DNA of 64,000 nt from Pseudomonadota bacterium (lineage in GTDB: Bacteria > Pseudomonadota > Alphaproteobacteria > Rhizobiales > Hyphomicrobiaceae). Each line of letters begins with the position of its first letter. Within the stretch, counting starts at the first letter, position 1. Below, in pieces: positions 10,664-20,381 of the stretch. Below the pieces are notes generated by a model. That model was not told the origin of the DNA, ran no database searches, and was given only the letters and a program-made list of their open reading frames with translations. Made by a program: the position numbers and the translations under genes. The DNA is taken from NCBI GenBank assembly GCA_018242295.1, contig JAFECE010000011.1:620001-684000 (forward strand), written 5' to 3'.

Positions 10664-10689
10664 CGCGATAATCGAGATGTGGTCCGCTT

Positions 10690-12237
10690 TTAAGCGGTCG
10701 GGATAGCGACGTAGCGATCGCCGTTGGCGGTCTTCAGCTGCATCAGGACCGCTCGTTTACTCTGCTTCTTGGCCTCACGCAGTGCCTTGGTTATGTCCTG
10801 CGGGCCCGAGACGGATTTGCCTCCAACCGACAGAATGATGTCGCCCTGCTGAATGCCCTTCTCGGCGGCGGTGCCGTCGGGATCGACATTTACGACCACG
10901 GCACCCTTAGAGCCTGCGCCCTGCACGCTATCGGCGGGAGCCAGCGTCATACCGAGTTTCGTATCGGTGTCGGCAGGCGGCTCATGTTGAGCAGCCTTGT
11001 CGTCGGGATATTTGCCGACCTTCAGATCGAAGTTCCGTGACTGCCCATCGCGAATGACTGCGATGCTGATCGCTTTGCCGGGCGACATGCCGGCGATCGT
11101 GCGGGCAAGGTCGCGTCCGTCCTTGATCGGCTTCCCATCAACGGAAACGATTACGTCCTGCGCCTTCAGCCCTGCTGCACGTGCGGGCCCGCCGTCTTGT
11201 GGCTCGTCCACCAAAGCGCCTTTGGCTGCCTTCAATCCCAGGCTGTCGGCGATATCGGCAGTCACGGGCTGGATCGATACGCCGATCCAACCGCGAACGA
11301 CCTGACCTGACGATTTGAGCTCATCGGCGACGTGTTTTGCGGTTTCGGCAGGAATGTCGAACGCGATACCGACCGAGCCGCCCGACGGAGAGAAGATGGC
11401 GGTGTTCACGCCAACGACTTCGCCCAACTGATTGAACGTCGGACCGCCCGAATTACCCTTGTTGATCGGGGCGTCGATCTGAATGAAATCATCGTAAGGT
11501 CCGGCTCCGATATCGCGGCCGTTGGCCGATACGATGCCCGCTGTGACCGTTCCACCGAGACCGAACGGGTTGCCCATGGCCACGACCCAGTCGCCAATGC
11601 GTGGCTTCGACGATGCGAAGCGCACGAACGGGAAGTCGGAAGATCCCTCGACCTTCAGGAGGGCGATGTCAGTTTTCGGGTCGGTGCCCGCCACTTTGGC
11701 GGGATAGCGTTTTCCATCCTCCATCGCCACCTCAACGGTCTTGGCGTGGTCGACGACGTGATTGTTTGTAATCAAATAGCCGTCCGCGGAAATGAAGAAG
11801 CCCGAACCCTGCGCCTGCATGAGGTGGTGGCGAGGTTTGGCGTTGCCATTGCTATTGCCATTGTCCGATTGCGGACCGAATTGACGGAAGTTGAAAGGCT
11901 GGCCCTGGAACGGGTTGTCCCCGTCTTGTCCGTCCGATTGCCCATCCGACATGCCGACGACATCTTCGATCTGGTCCGCTTTCACGAACACCGAGACGAC
12001 GGCCGGTTTCACGCGATCAACGAGGTTGGCGAAGCCCGGCTCGCTCTGACTGTCCTGATGAGTCGCGCTCAGATCGGCAACCGGCGTTACCATTGGCTTG
12101 CCGGGGAGGTTGTTCGTGTTGGCAAAGACGGCGGTCGCGCCGAGCGTCGCTATGATCGCGACGCAGGCTGCCAGTGTCCGTTTATGCGAAGCGATTGTGC
12201 CCACCGATTTGGGGCGGCTTGCCGTGGTGTCATCCAT
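10690..12237 (-). CDS. degP: Do-like (DegP/HtrA) periplasmic serine protease
   Basis: Envelope quality-control protease/chaperone, 515 residues from the ATG at 12237, which has AGGA upstream; an earlier in-frame start would add 25 residues. A single hydrophobic stretch (about 20-40) serves as a signal peptide or anchor. The trypsin-like triad is His160 (TNNHVVDH), Asp190 (DPKTDIALLK) and Ser263 (NKGNSGGP). Two PDZ domains follow (about 300-390 and 425-510). The MucD-type length and two PDZ domains fit the family. It is monocistronic and divergent from the DUF1269-like gene. Confidence 0.93.
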   Translation of the reverse strand: MDDTTASRPKSVGTIASHKRTLAACVAIIATLGATAVFANTNNLPGKPMVTPVADLSATHQDSQSEPGFANLVDRVKPAVVSVFVKADQIEDVVGMSDGQSDGQDGDNPFQGQPFNFRQFGPQSDNGNSNGNAKPRHHLMQAQGSGFFISADGYLITNNHVVDHAKTVEVAMEDGKRYPAKVAGTDPKTDIALLKVEGSSDFPFVRFASSKPRIGDWVVAMGNPFGLGGTVTAGIVSANGRDIGAGPYDDFIQIDAPINKGNSGGPTFNQLGEVVGVNTAIFSPSGGSVGIAFDIPAETAKHVADELKSSGQVVRGWIGVSIQPVTADIADSLGLKAAKGALVDEPQDGGPARAAGLKAQDVIVSVDGKPIKDGRDLARTIAGMSPGKAISIAVIRDGQSRNFDLKVGKYPDDKAAQHEPPADTDTKLGMTLAPADSVQGAGSKGAVVVNVDPDGTAAEKGIQQGDIILSVGGKSVSGPQDITKALREAKKQSKRAVLMQLKTANGDRYVAIPTA

Positions 12238-12527
12238 CTTGGTCGTTCCTGATTCATGAGGGTCGTGCGCGTTCTGCGCATCGCGGGGGTCCAGCAAATT
12301 TGCCTGCGCCAATCTTTCCGGAAGCCGTCCAACGCCTTAAAAATCAGAAAGCAATGCCGTTGCCGGCTGGTAACCGCGGCGCTCAAATAGATCGGATCGC
12401 CAGGCCGATGCGATGATTAACGCCGGATCCGCTGCGGCTGACTTCTCCAATTTGATCTATTTCCTTGGCGATGAAGTTGGATCGTTCGGCGCAAGATCGT
12501 CCGGCTCTCAACGCTGGAGATACCGCC

Positions 12528-13097
12528 ATGTCCGATCTCGTGGTCATCGTCTATCCGAACGAGGCGAAAGCCGAAGAAATGCGCACGAAGCTGCTCCAAC
12601 TTCAAAACGAGTATCTGGTCGAGATCGGCGATGCCGTGATCGCGGTCAGACGTGAAGACGGTAGGGTGAAGCTTAATCAGCTGATGAATACGACCGCTGC
12701 GGGCGCTATATCCGGCGGCTTCTGGGGAACGCTCGTCGGTTTGATCTTTCTGATGCCGCTGCTTGGCGCGGCGGTCGGGCTTGCCTCCGGTGCGCTGGGC
12801 GGCGCCCTTGCCGACTACGGCATTAACGACGACTTCATGAAGAAACTCGCGTCCAAGCTGACGCCCGGAAGCGCCGCTCTCTTCGTCGAAATCAGGAAGA
12901 TGACGGAAGACAAGCTATTGGAGGCGATCAGGGGGACAGGCGGCGAGCTCTTACAAACTTCGCTCGATCATACGAAGGAGCAAGCCCTGCGCGAGGCAAT
13001 CTCGGCTCACGTGCCAGCAGTTGGGGAGAGTTCGATAACATCTCTGCCAGCAGGGAGCGCACCGCCGGCTGGCGCCAGTCCAAATCGGGCGGCCTGA
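12528..13097 (+). CDS. DUF1269-type membrane protein
   Basis: 189 residues from the ATG at 12528, with GGAG 10 bases upstream. The N-terminal domain starts DLVVIVYPNEAKAEEMRTKLLQL. It is followed by a glycine/alanine-rich hydrophobic hairpin (about 55-95: GAISGGFWGTLVGLIFLMPLLG and AAVGLASGALGGALADYGI), then a helical domain with a low-complexity Pro/Ala tail. This order matches DUF1269 proteins, whose function is unknown and which are often stress-linked. It is a single gene between oppositely oriented neighbours. Confidence 0.8.
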   Translation: MSDLVVIVYPNEAKAEEMRTKLLQLQNEYLVEIGDAVIAVRREDGRVKLNQLMNTTAAGAISGGFWGTLVGLIFLMPLLGAAVGLASGALGGALADYGINDDFMKKLASKLTPGSAALFVEIRKMTEDKLLEAIRGTGGELLQTSLDHTKEQALREAISAHVPAVGESSITSLPAGSAPPAGASPNRAA

Positions 13098-13117
13098 GCG
13101 TCAGGCTTGCCGCGTGA

Positions 13118-14230
13118 TCAGTTGAAGAAGGACGGCCAGACCGATTCCGGCTCCTTCGGCTTGACGCCTTTTTTACTTTTCGCAGCCGTCGCCGGAGCTT
13201 CGGAACTTTCGCCCGATAGGCCTTCGGTGATCGAGGGCTTGGTGGAAACTTTCCTATAGCGGCTCGGCTTGTGCTTGGTTCCGGGCACTGTCACGGCAGC
13301 GACGTCCGTCTCTGTCGTAGGCGTCGGAGCCGGTGACATCGGCCAGACAATCGAGCGCGTGGTGATCGGATTCGCGGCTTTCTTTGCCTCTTTCGCAGCA
13401 ACAGCCTTCTGGGCGGCGTCGTCGTAGGAGGCGATCGTCTCGATATGGCCCTCAGGTACGAAGTGGACGACCTTGAAGCCGCGGTCGTGAAGTTCCTTCA
13501 AGAGATCGGGTAGCATCGCGGCAGTCCAGGCGTGAATGTCGTGCATCAGGATGATGCCCTTCTTCGCCGTTGCGAGCTGCGCGAGGATGCGTTGTTGGAC
13601 GACCTTCGGGCTGCGCGTCAGGTAATCCTTTGAATCGACGTCGATCCAGATGGCCGCGATATTCCGGCTCTTGAGATAGTTCTCCGTCTGCTTCGTCGAG
13701 TTCAGATACGGGAAGCGGAAAAGCGGTGCGACTGGCGTGCCCTTGGCTTGCGACACGGTCGAGATCGCCGCTTCGATCTCCTGCTGGGATTTGGCCAACG
13801 AGACCGCCCGCAGGTTTTTGTGCGACCAGGTGTGCGTGCCGACCGTGTGACCGGCGGCCGCGACTTCCCGCACCATCGCGACGTCGGCCAGCGCCATTTG
13901 GCCGACCATGAAGAAGGTGGCCTTTGTGCATTGGTCGGCGAGCGCCTTGAGAATGGGCTTCGTCACCGACCGCATCGGGCCATCGTCGAACGTGAGGACG
14001 ACTTCGCCATCGTTCAGCAGCTGCTCGGCGCCGCGCATGTCGCCGCCGACATTGGGTCCGCCTGCCGAATTGATTTCGACGACGCGGGACACGCCGAGGT
14101 GCGTGGTATCGCCAGCGCAGGCGTCCAAGTTAACGGATCCCCCGGCTTCAATCTCAGCGGAAAGCGGATTGTATGCCGCAAACGCCAACAATGACGCCAC
14201 CGCTGCGATGTAAATGGAAAGCTGCCGCAT
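13118..14230 (-). CDS. Exported polysaccharide deacetylase (NodB-homology)
   Basis: 370 residues with an N-terminal signal sequence (SIYIAAVASLLAFAA). The NodB domain (about 70-280) has motif 1 TFDDGP (80-85) with catalytic base and metal Asp, and motif 2 HTVGTHTWSH with metal ligands His133 and His137. Later come FRFPYLN and LMHDIH. These metal-dependent carbohydrate esterases (CE4) remove acetyl groups from peptidoglycan, chitin oligomers or exopolysaccharide; the substrate here is unknown. The last ~90 residues are a Lys/Pro/Thr-rich low-complexity tail. Confidence 0.9.
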   Translation of the reverse strand: MRQLSIYIAAVASLLAFAAYNPLSAEIEAGGSVNLDACAGDTTHLGVSRVVEINSAGGPNVGGDMRGAEQLLNDGEVVLTFDDGPMRSVTKPILKALADQCTKATFFMVGQMALADVAMVREVAAAGHTVGTHTWSHKNLRAVSLAKSQQEIEAAISTVSQAKGTPVAPLFRFPYLNSTKQTENYLKSRNIAAIWIDVDSKDYLTRSPKVVQQRILAQLATAKKGIILMHDIHAWTAAMLPDLLKELHDRGFKVVHFVPEGHIETIASYDDAAQKAVAAKEAKKAANPITTRSIVWPMSPAPTPTTETDVAAVTVPGTKHKPSRYRKVSTKPSITEGLSGESSEAPATAAKSKKGVKPKEPESVWPSFFN

Positions 14231-14456
14231 CTCTTCGCTTCGTTTTTAGAGCTGAGCCGGACTTGTACGAGCGAGCATATGATTGTTCAAGGAACGGGCA
14301 TTAGGGAGCATCGATCGGGATCGCGCCTGTTACTGAATAGCCGCTATTGCAGGTCTGACTTCATGCCCGCGGGCTGCAGGTGCGGCCAAACGTGGCTGAC
14401 ATGACGCGCCCGGTGCCTCATAGAGACACTCGAAATTTGATGGGAAGGTGCAGCAG

Positions 14457-14897
14457 ATGACGGTCGGCGTCAGGCCAATTGTGGCAAGCGACGAGCAAGC
14501 GTGGGTGCGGCTTTTTCGGGATTATATCGCCTTCTACAAGGCGACCGTGCCAGAAGATGTCATCGCGCAGACGTGGCGTCGCCTCCTCAAGCAAGAGGAC
14601 AACATGATGGCGCTGATCGCTCGCGACGATAAGGGGCAGGCGCTTGGGATTGCGGCTCTCGTTTTCCATCGGTCGACGTGGTCGCTCACCTGGTACTGCT
14701 ATCTCGAAGATCTCTTCGTTGCGCCGGAGGCGCGCGGGCAGGGTGTGGGCCGCGCGCTTATCGAGGCGACCTACGCCGAAGCCGATCGGCGCGGTGTGAA
14801 CCGAACGTATTGGGCGACTCAGGATGACAACGCGACCGCGCGCAAGCTTTACGATCGCGTCGGTCAACTGACGGAGTTCGTTCAGTATCGGCGATGA
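14457..14897 (+). CDS. GNAT-family N-acetyltransferase
   Basis: 146 residues. The start is the ATG at 14457, eight bases after GGGAAGG; a GTG nine bases earlier overlaps that site and is less likely. The acetyl-CoA-binding motif A is LEDLFVAPEARGQGVGRALIEA, with the R/Q-x-x-G-x-G/A loop, followed by motif B NRTYWATQDDNATARKLYDRVG. The substrate is unknown. It converges with the next gene, 6 bp apart. Confidence 0.92.
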   Translation: MTVGVRPIVASDEQAWVRLFRDYIAFYKATVPEDVIAQTWRRLLKQEDNMMALIARDDKGQALGIAALVFHRSTWSLTWYCYLEDLFVAPEARGQGVGRALIEATYAEADRRGVNRTYWATQDDNATARKLYDRVGQLTEFVQYRR

Positions 14898-14903
14898 AAG
14901 GCG

Positions 14904-15956
14904 TCAGACGAGGCCGTTGATGTGATCGAAAAGTTCGACGGCTTGCGGGTAGGCGCCGAGAATCTGGGACATCTCGCCCGATAATTCTCGCAGCCGGACT
15001 TTCTGCGCTGAGGTCGGCGTTCCGGCCCGCATCAGCAACTCGAGTTCAGAAAGTCGCTGCTCCAAGTGCTGGGTGCCCGTCTGGCGTGCGTAGAAGCGGT
15101 GCATTTCCACGATTGCCGGAAGGACGCCTGTGTAATCGACGAATGAATCCGAAGCGGCAATGGGAGCGGCCGCTCCATTCATTGGCGCTGGAAGCGCCGG
15201 CTGAACTCGTTGGGGCTGCGGCTGCTGGTGCGGCTGGGGCTGTGATTGACGGGGTGCGGGGCCTGTGTGCTCCGGCTGTGCGGGTGCCGGCCGCGGTCTT
15301 TGTGCGACAGCCTGCTGGGGCATTCGATCCTGCGGAGCGCCACTGCTCCCGGGCTGCGCCGGGTGTCCGCCTGTCGTGACGTGCGGTTGGCTGGGCGCAT
15401 GGTGGCCCCCGCCATGCAAGGGCCCGAGATTTTCAATCTGACCACGCTCGAAGTTGACGTTGAACGTCATCGACTCGTCGTTGCGGTTGATTTTCTCGGT
15501 GAGAATGCTGCGGACCTCTTCGAGAATGGACCGGTCGGGCGCGGAAAAGCGCGAGATGATCCCGTCGTTCGATGAGATCAGCAGATAGTGCGTCTTGTCA
15601 TCGGGGCGAGCCGCGAGTCCGGCGAACGCGAGCCCGATGAATGCGAGGACGACGGTTGCGCCTGTCGGCGTCAGGGGCCCCCATGAGAAGTCGGGCCGCA
15701 TTGAGCCCAACGCCATAACGAGGAACAACGCCGCGATCAGCCAGAAGAGCCCCTTCGGCCTCGCCGTTACGTGCGTTCCGACACTGATCGTAGAAATGTT
15801 GGAGATCGCAATGGTGCGCGCCGGTGTCGACAGTACACGTCTGTCGATACGCAGCTGCGCGAACGTCCTCGTCGCCGCGGCGCTCTCTCTGATTTTCCCC
15901 GAAAATACCATCGCATGCCTGATCATGGGGACTATGTAATAGTCCGAGTCGAACAT
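14904..15956 (-). CDS. DUF6232-like membrane protein with Pro/Gln-rich linker
   Basis: 350 residues. The N-terminal domain (about 25-135) has RIDRRVLSTPARTIAISNISTISVG followed by two close membrane segments, the pattern of DUF6232-type proteins. The middle (about 180-265) is a Pro/Gln/His-rich linker. The C-terminus is a predicted helical coil (MHRFYARQTGTQHLEQRLSE). Function is unknown. An internal Met at 15926 is an alternative start; neither has a clear ribosome site. Confidence 0.65.
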   Translation of the reverse strand: MFDSDYYIVPMIRHAMVFSGKIRESAAATRTFAQLRIDRRVLSTPARTIAISNISTISVGTHVTARPKGLFWLIAALFLVMALGSMRPDFSWGPLTPTGATVVLAFIGLAFAGLAARPDDKTHYLLISSNDGIISRFSAPDRSILEEVRSILTEKINRNDESMTFNVNFERGQIENLGPLHGGGHHAPSQPHVTTGGHPAQPGSSGAPQDRMPQQAVAQRPRPAPAQPEHTGPAPRQSQPQPHQQPQPQRVQPALPAPMNGAAAPIAASDSFVDYTGVLPAIVEMHRFYARQTGTQHLEQRLSELELLMRAGTPTSAQKVRLRELSGEMSQILGAYPQAVELFDHINGLV

Positions 15957-16007
15957 AATCGATGCGGCACTTAAACAGAAGCCTCGGCGGCCGGTTACAC
16001 AGGGTTT

Positions 16008-17345
16008 TCAGCTCGCCGGGACGTCAAGCTTGCGCGTCAAATGCTCGAATTCCTTGCGCAACTCATCGCTTTTGAAGATTTGATCGAAACTCGGGGCTTC
16101 GAGTTTTTGAATCGCTTCGAACGATGTCGAACTCTCGCGAATCAAATTTCGCAGTTGCACGCTGGCTTCGACCGTCTCGTAGGTATTGTCGGCAATCTTC
16201 AGATCGTGCGTCGCCTTCAGTCGGGCACCGGCGATTTGCTCACGCTGTTGCTGCAGATAACGCCGGTAGGCTTTTGCTGCCTCGTCCGCCACCTGCTGGC
16301 TTGCGCGATTGGATTCGAGAGCGCGCTGCTGGTCGGGCCGGTTTTCGGCTTTCATCAAATCCCCCGTTCGCGTACGCGCCGCGGCTATGTCGGCGATGAT
16401 GGCGTCGAGCTTCGGAAGATACTGCGTGTCGATTTTGGTGATCGTCGCGTCCTGCGCTTGAACCAGCATCGCGAACAGCGCGGCGTGCATGGCGAAATAG
16501 CGCCGGGCCGCTTCCATGTTATCGCCGGTAGTTCCGATCAGTTTTGCCAATTGACCGTCGATCATTTTCGCGGCGTTGAAAACGGCGACGAGCCGAATGA
16601 GATCGCCGGAGAGAACGCTGTCGAGCAACAAATCGACCTGCTCCGGGGCGAGGTCGAGGCCGGAATTTTTCAACGCCGAAGCGATCTCGGCTTTCTGATT
16701 TTTGATTTCGGCGCGGTTGGCTTCGATCCTCTTCTTGTTTTCGGTGATCTGGTCTTCGATCGAGGCGACGGTGTCGTTCAGGATACCGGGCAGAGTTGCG
16801 TCTTTCGGTGCAACGAGCTGCTTCTCCTTCAGTTTGACGTTAGCGTCCTCGAGCTCGCGGATGTTATGGCGAAGCACCTCGATCTGCTTTTGCACTTCAA
16901 CGACGGGCGCATTGGTGACGATCGCAAGGGCTGCGTCCAAGAGGTCGCGGACCTTGGCGTTACGGTCTTCGCGCGTCTCTTTCCAAAACGGCGGGATGAC
17001 GTAATCGTCGCGGCTTGGAAGCTTGCTTGCGCCGACCCGCGTCGTCGCTGCGTCCCTCAGGACGGTATCGATAGCGGTCATCAGCGCCTTGGCTCGCTCA
17101 TACTGCGGATCGCCATCGCGCGGATCGGCTATGTCGGCCGGAGGCGGATCGTCGGGCTTTGAAGATTTTTTTGTCGGATCAAGTGCTGTCGCGGGAGCGT
17201 CGGTGGCCGTCTTGCCTTCGACCTTCTTCAGCCAATCGCCGATTGCGTCGCGCTTGGCAGTCTGAGCATTCGCGCCGCCCGCCAACGCCATAACGAGAAT
17301 GATCGCGAGATATCGCGCCCTTGTAGGTCCCTGCTTTGCCGACAT
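16008..17345 (-). CDS. Exported coiled-coil protein of unknown function
   Basis: 445 residues from the ATG at 17345, which has GGAGG upstream; a longer frame lacks one. There is a signal peptide (ARYLAIILVMALAGGANA, cut before QTAKRD). A Pro/Asp-rich stretch follows, and then long helical segments rich in Glu/Lys/Gln (EVQKQIEVLRHNIRELEDANVKL; IEDQITENKKRIEANRAEIK) that predict coiled coil. It is probably periplasmic. No family is recognised. It may share a minus-strand unit with the genes at 17448 and 18162. Confidence 0.75.
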   Translation of the reverse strand: MSAKQGPTRARYLAIILVMALAGGANAQTAKRDAIGDWLKKVEGKTATDAPATALDPTKKSSKPDDPPPADIADPRDGDPQYERAKALMTAIDTVLRDAATTRVGASKLPSRDDYVIPPFWKETREDRNAKVRDLLDAALAIVTNAPVVEVQKQIEVLRHNIRELEDANVKLKEKQLVAPKDATLPGILNDTVASIEDQITENKKRIEANRAEIKNQKAEIASALKNSGLDLAPEQVDLLLDSVLSGDLIRLVAVFNAAKMIDGQLAKLIGTTGDNMEAARRYFAMHAALFAMLVQAQDATITKIDTQYLPKLDAIIADIAAARTRTGDLMKAENRPDQQRALESNRASQQVADEAAKAYRRYLQQQREQIAGARLKATHDLKIADNTYETVEASVQLRNLIRESSTSFEAIQKLEAPSFDQIFKSDELRKEFEHLTRKLDVPAS

Positions 17346-17447
17346 CGACGCCTCCACGCCCGCAATGGCGCGAAAATTCCGGCAAATCAATGGTGCCAAC
17401 CGCCCAAGGTAGATGCAATCTAAACGAATGCTGAAGATCCTAGGATA

Positions 17448-18149
17448 CTAGCGCGCCGCCGCGGCGCGGATCAGCCGCTGGAAATCCTCGTCGAGCTCGC
17501 GGACGTCGTCCAACACCAGCATCTCCCGGAAGGGCGGGGCGGTTTTGTTTGCTGGTTCGGCAGGTTTGCTGCGCTTAGCTCCTGCCGCTCCGAAGTTTGC
17601 GTAGAGACGAAGTTTTTTGGGCCCTGCATGCAAGGCCGCGAAGGGGGCCGGCGCGGACATCATGACGAAGATTGCGGTGGCAGCGAATTCAGTGCCCGGA
17701 ACGGCGCGGCCGACCTCACGAAGCACATGCTCGGCGAGCGGCCGCAAGCCCTTGGCTTCGCTCAGGAGATGTTGAATGTGATCGCCGCTGATGGCCGCAA
17801 CAGGTGTCGGCGCCGGCGGAGGGGGAGGTTGTGGTCTCCATTCTCGGAAAGGCCGCGCACGGGCCGGCGGCTCGTCGCCCGTCTCTCTCGGGGAGGGCCG
17901 GCGGTTCGGCGCGGGCGCGCGGTCGGCGTCGTTCGCATAGATGAGCCGGCCGTCGTTGTGATGAATGCGCTCAAGCCACGAGGCCCACGCAAACTGGAAG
18001 CCTTGGTGTCGCAGCCAATCGATAATATCGTTGCGCTGGCTGAGGCCGGTTTCGGTGATCGCTGCCATCCAGCCCGCGAGGTCGCGGCCGGTGTCCTCGG
18101 CAAGCCCGGCGATAAACTCACGTTCCTTTTCGGCGAGGTCGCTACTCAT
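17448..18149 (-). CDS. DUF4287-domain protein
   Basis: 233 residues. Residues 1-70 match the DUF4287 pattern (FIAGLAEDTGRDLAGWMAAI, then WLRHQGFQFAWASWLERIHH), a short helical domain of unknown function. A Pro/Arg-rich linker follows, then a second domain (about 125-200) that may be DUF5655-like, with TEFAATAIFVMMSAPAPFAAL and KKLRLYANF. The ATG is 12 bp past the stop of the methyltransferase-like gene on the other side, so the two may be cotranscribed. Confidence 0.7.
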   Translation of the reverse strand: MSSDLAEKEREFIAGLAEDTGRDLAGWMAAITETGLSQRNDIIDWLRHQGFQFAWASWLERIHHNDGRLIYANDADRAPAPNRRPSPRETGDEPPARARPFREWRPQPPPPPAPTPVAAISGDHIQHLLSEAKGLRPLAEHVLREVGRAVPGTEFAATAIFVMMSAPAPFAALHAGPKKLRLYANFGAAGAKRSKPAEPANKTAPPFREMLVLDDVRELDEDFQRLIRAAAAR

Positions 18150-18161
18150 GGCGATGAAATA

Positions 18162-18653
18162 TCAAATCCAGCGCCGGGTGCGAGACTTATAGTCTGCATA
18201 CGCGTCGCCGAAAATCGCTTCCAGGTGGCGTTCCTCTGGGATGATCTGCAAGGCCGTCACCAGGACGGCGAATATTGCCGCCGCCGCGACGAACCAGATC
18301 GATTTGGTAATTTCGGCTCCATAAAGGAGCAGCAGAACTTCGCCAAGGTAAATCGGGTTGCGGAACCTCACGTAAGGTCCGGTCGTGACGAGCACGCTCG
18401 GGGTCTTGTTCGGCAAGACTGTTGTTCGATGTGCGAGCAGGCTTTTGAAGCTGAAGATGATCAGCAGAAGTCCGAGCACGCCAAAGCTCAGGCCTAGCCA
18501 GTGCGCGGCAGCGTCGTCTATCCCGGGCCACGGTAGCGGCGCCAATATGGTCAGCGTCCATGCAAGCACGATGGCGCCCGCAAACAGCAACGGCGGCCAA
18601 GGCACAACGGTCGCGGGTTCGATGGACGGTGGGGTGGCGTTGGGATCGGTCAT
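18162..18653 (-). CDS. Isoprenylcysteine carboxyl methyltransferase-family membrane protein
   Basis: 163 residues with four or five hydrophobic segments. The C-terminal half carries the ICMT/PEMT-type signature: GPYVRFRNPIYLGEVLLLL (SAM-binding R-x-R-N-P-x-Y), then IPEERHLEAIFGDAYADYKSRTRRW with the E-E-x-x-L and Y-x-x-Y pattern. Bacterial members methylate small molecules or lipids; the substrate is unknown. Confidence 0.88.
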   Translation of the reverse strand: MTDPNATPPSIEPATVVPWPPLLFAGAIVLAWTLTILAPLPWPGIDDAAAHWLGLSFGVLGLLLIIFSFKSLLAHRTTVLPNKTPSVLVTTGPYVRFRNPIYLGEVLLLLYGAEITKSIWFVAAAAIFAVLVTALQIIPEERHLEAIFGDAYADYKSRTRRWI

Positions 18654-18713
18654 TCGGCCAGCTTATCGCCAAACGCCGTCCCGGTCAGCAATTGGTGGAG
18701 GTCAACTTGCCCC

Positions 18714-19172
18714 TCAGGGAACGGGTTTGGCCGCCGCGGGAGCCGGAGGAGATGCAGATGCAGGCGTCTTCTTCTTTTTCGGTGCCGGGACGGTTGGCGC
18801 CGGAGTTTCATGCGGGTCTGTTTCGTTGAGTTCCTTTTGGAGGTCGTAGCTCTTGCAGCCCAGTGCGACGAGACGCTGGTTGGAGGCTTGCAGCGTCTGA
18901 ATATCCGCGTCGTGCTGACCTTGCGGGTCGACGCCGTGCGACTGATTGCCAAACGTTGCCGCCATGCCTGCCTGTATGTTGCGGGAAAAGTTCGACACCT
19001 GCTTCTGGTTGTCAAAGCCGCGGAGTTGCAGAATGCGCACTTGCATCCGTCCGGAAATCTGCTTGCAATTGAGCTTGTCGTCCGGTGTTTCCGGTTTCGG
19101 CTTCTTTGCGTAAGCGGCGGACGGCAGAGCGGTCGCCAGACAGAGCAGGATGAATAGAGCTGTTGATCGCAT
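18714..19172 (-). CDS. Small exported protein of unknown function
   Basis: 152 residues from the ATG at 19172, with GGTGAG upstream; a GTG six bases earlier is possible. There is a signal peptide (TALFILLCLATALPSAAYA). The mature part contains KLNCKQISGRMQVRILQLRG and a helical RNIQAGMAATF region with LGCKSYD, so two cysteines could pair. The C-terminus is Pro/Lys-rich. No family is recognised. Confidence 0.7.
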   Translation of the reverse strand: MRSTALFILLCLATALPSAAYAKKPKPETPDDKLNCKQISGRMQVRILQLRGFDNQKQVSNFSRNIQAGMAATFGNQSHGVDPQGQHDADIQTLQASNQRLVALGCKSYDLQKELNETDPHETPAPTVPAPKKKKTPASASPPAPAAAKPVP

Positions 19173-19399
19173 GGCCACTCACCCTGTCTCTTTATTTGGT
19201 CGTATTTTCTTCACTCGAACCGGTATCCACGTCGCTTGAAAATACTCTAATGGGTTAGGTTTGCAGCCCATAACATATCCGCGGCAGTCTGAAGGCAAAC
19301 CGCGGGTACGGACCGATGGATCGCGCTAGCGTAGACCCCAGTGCGGCGTCATGCTGGTACGATTTGCGGCGGATCTGAACGACGGTCGGAGGGACTTCT

Positions 19400-19861
19400 T
19401 TGCGAGATGGGAATTTGCAAATGCCGAACTGCCGGATTTGGAGTCTGATCGCGGCTCTTTCGGGGGTGCTTTGGCTGAACGCTCCGGCCTTTGCTCAGGA
19501 AAGTATGCCAGCCCACGTCGTCTGCGATTTCGACAAAGGCTACGCTTGGACCTACGAAGCGGGCAAGTACCAGGCCTCTCCGCCCTCGGACCTGGCGTTT
19601 GAGATTGGCAGCATCGATCTCGACCATCAGTCGGCGTCACTTATCCTCGGCGGGCGAACAGCCGCCACTCTCAAAATCGTGCGGGCAATCAACGCCAATC
19701 ATTTCCTCGAGGTCGTCAATGAGGGTTTTCTCAATCTGACGACCATCTACGACCGCGACCCGGCCACGGGAAGGTTTCCAGCTGTGCATTCGCGGCACTT
19801 CGGCCTTTTTGGGCAGCCGGTTTTCGCCCAGTATGCCGGGAGCTGTGTGGCCAAGCCCTGA
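19400..19861 (+). CDS. Small exported protein of unknown function
   Basis: 153 residues. The start is probably the TTG at 19400 because GGAGGG lies six bases upstream; an ATG at 19421 has no such site. The signal peptide SLIAALSGVLWLNAPAFA is cut before QESMPAH. The mature domain of about 120 residues is mainly beta-like (CDFDKGYAWTYEAGKY, SLILGGRTAATLKIV) and ends YAGSCVAKP. A disulfide between the two cysteines is possible. Function is unknown. Confidence 0.7.
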   Translation: MRDGNLQMPNCRIWSLIAALSGVLWLNAPAFAQESMPAHVVCDFDKGYAWTYEAGKYQASPPSDLAFEIGSIDLDHQSASLILGGRTAATLKIVRAINANHFLEVVNEGFLNLTTIYDRDPATGRFPAVHSRHFGLFGQPVFAQYAGSCVAKP

Positions 19862-19915
19862 TCGGACGTGAACAGGCGGTTGCCGTTTCGCCGACGCTGA
19901 TGCAAAACGCTGCCC

Positions 19916-20353
19916 ATGACATTGCACCTCGTCAAGCTCTGCGTCGGCGTCAACACGGTCGAGGATCTTGCGGCTTGGCAGACCAAGCATCGTCCGTACA
20001 AGACCCATGATGGCAAGCGCGGCGTCTATCATCGAACATTCCAGTCGCCGAAGCGACAGGCCGAGCTGCTCGATGGTGGCTCGATCTATTGGGTCATCAA
20101 GGGCTTCATTCTCGTGCGTCAACTGCTCATTGGCTTTGAAGATGGTACCAAGGACGATGGCACGCCGTGCTGTCTCATCCTTTTCGCGCCGCCGCTCATC
20201 GCCGTGCGTCCGACGCCTCGGCGGGCCTTCCAAGGCTGGCGATATCTCACGGCAGACGACGCGCCTCCCGACCTCGCAAAGGGCAAAAGCGATCAAATTG
20301 CATCCATGCCGGCGGATATGCGTAAGAAGCTCGCCGACTTGGGCCTGATCTAA
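19916..20353 (+). CDS. DUF1489-family protein
   Basis: 145 residues, starting MTLHLVKLCVGV and containing YHRTFQSPKRQAELLDGGSIYWVIKG and the end DMRKKLADLGLI. These match DUF1489, a soluble protein conserved through alphaproteobacteria and without a known function. The aminotransferase gene starts 28 bp later, so the two may be cotranscribed. Confidence 0.9.
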   Translation: MTLHLVKLCVGVNTVEDLAAWQTKHRPYKTHDGKRGVYHRTFQSPKRQAELLDGGSIYWVIKGFILVRQLLIGFEDGTKDDGTPCCLILFAPPLIAVRPTPRRAFQGWRYLTADDAPPDLAKGKSDQIASMPADMRKKLADLGLI

Positions 20354-20381
20354 GTTTCGAACCCTCAATCCAGAGCAACCC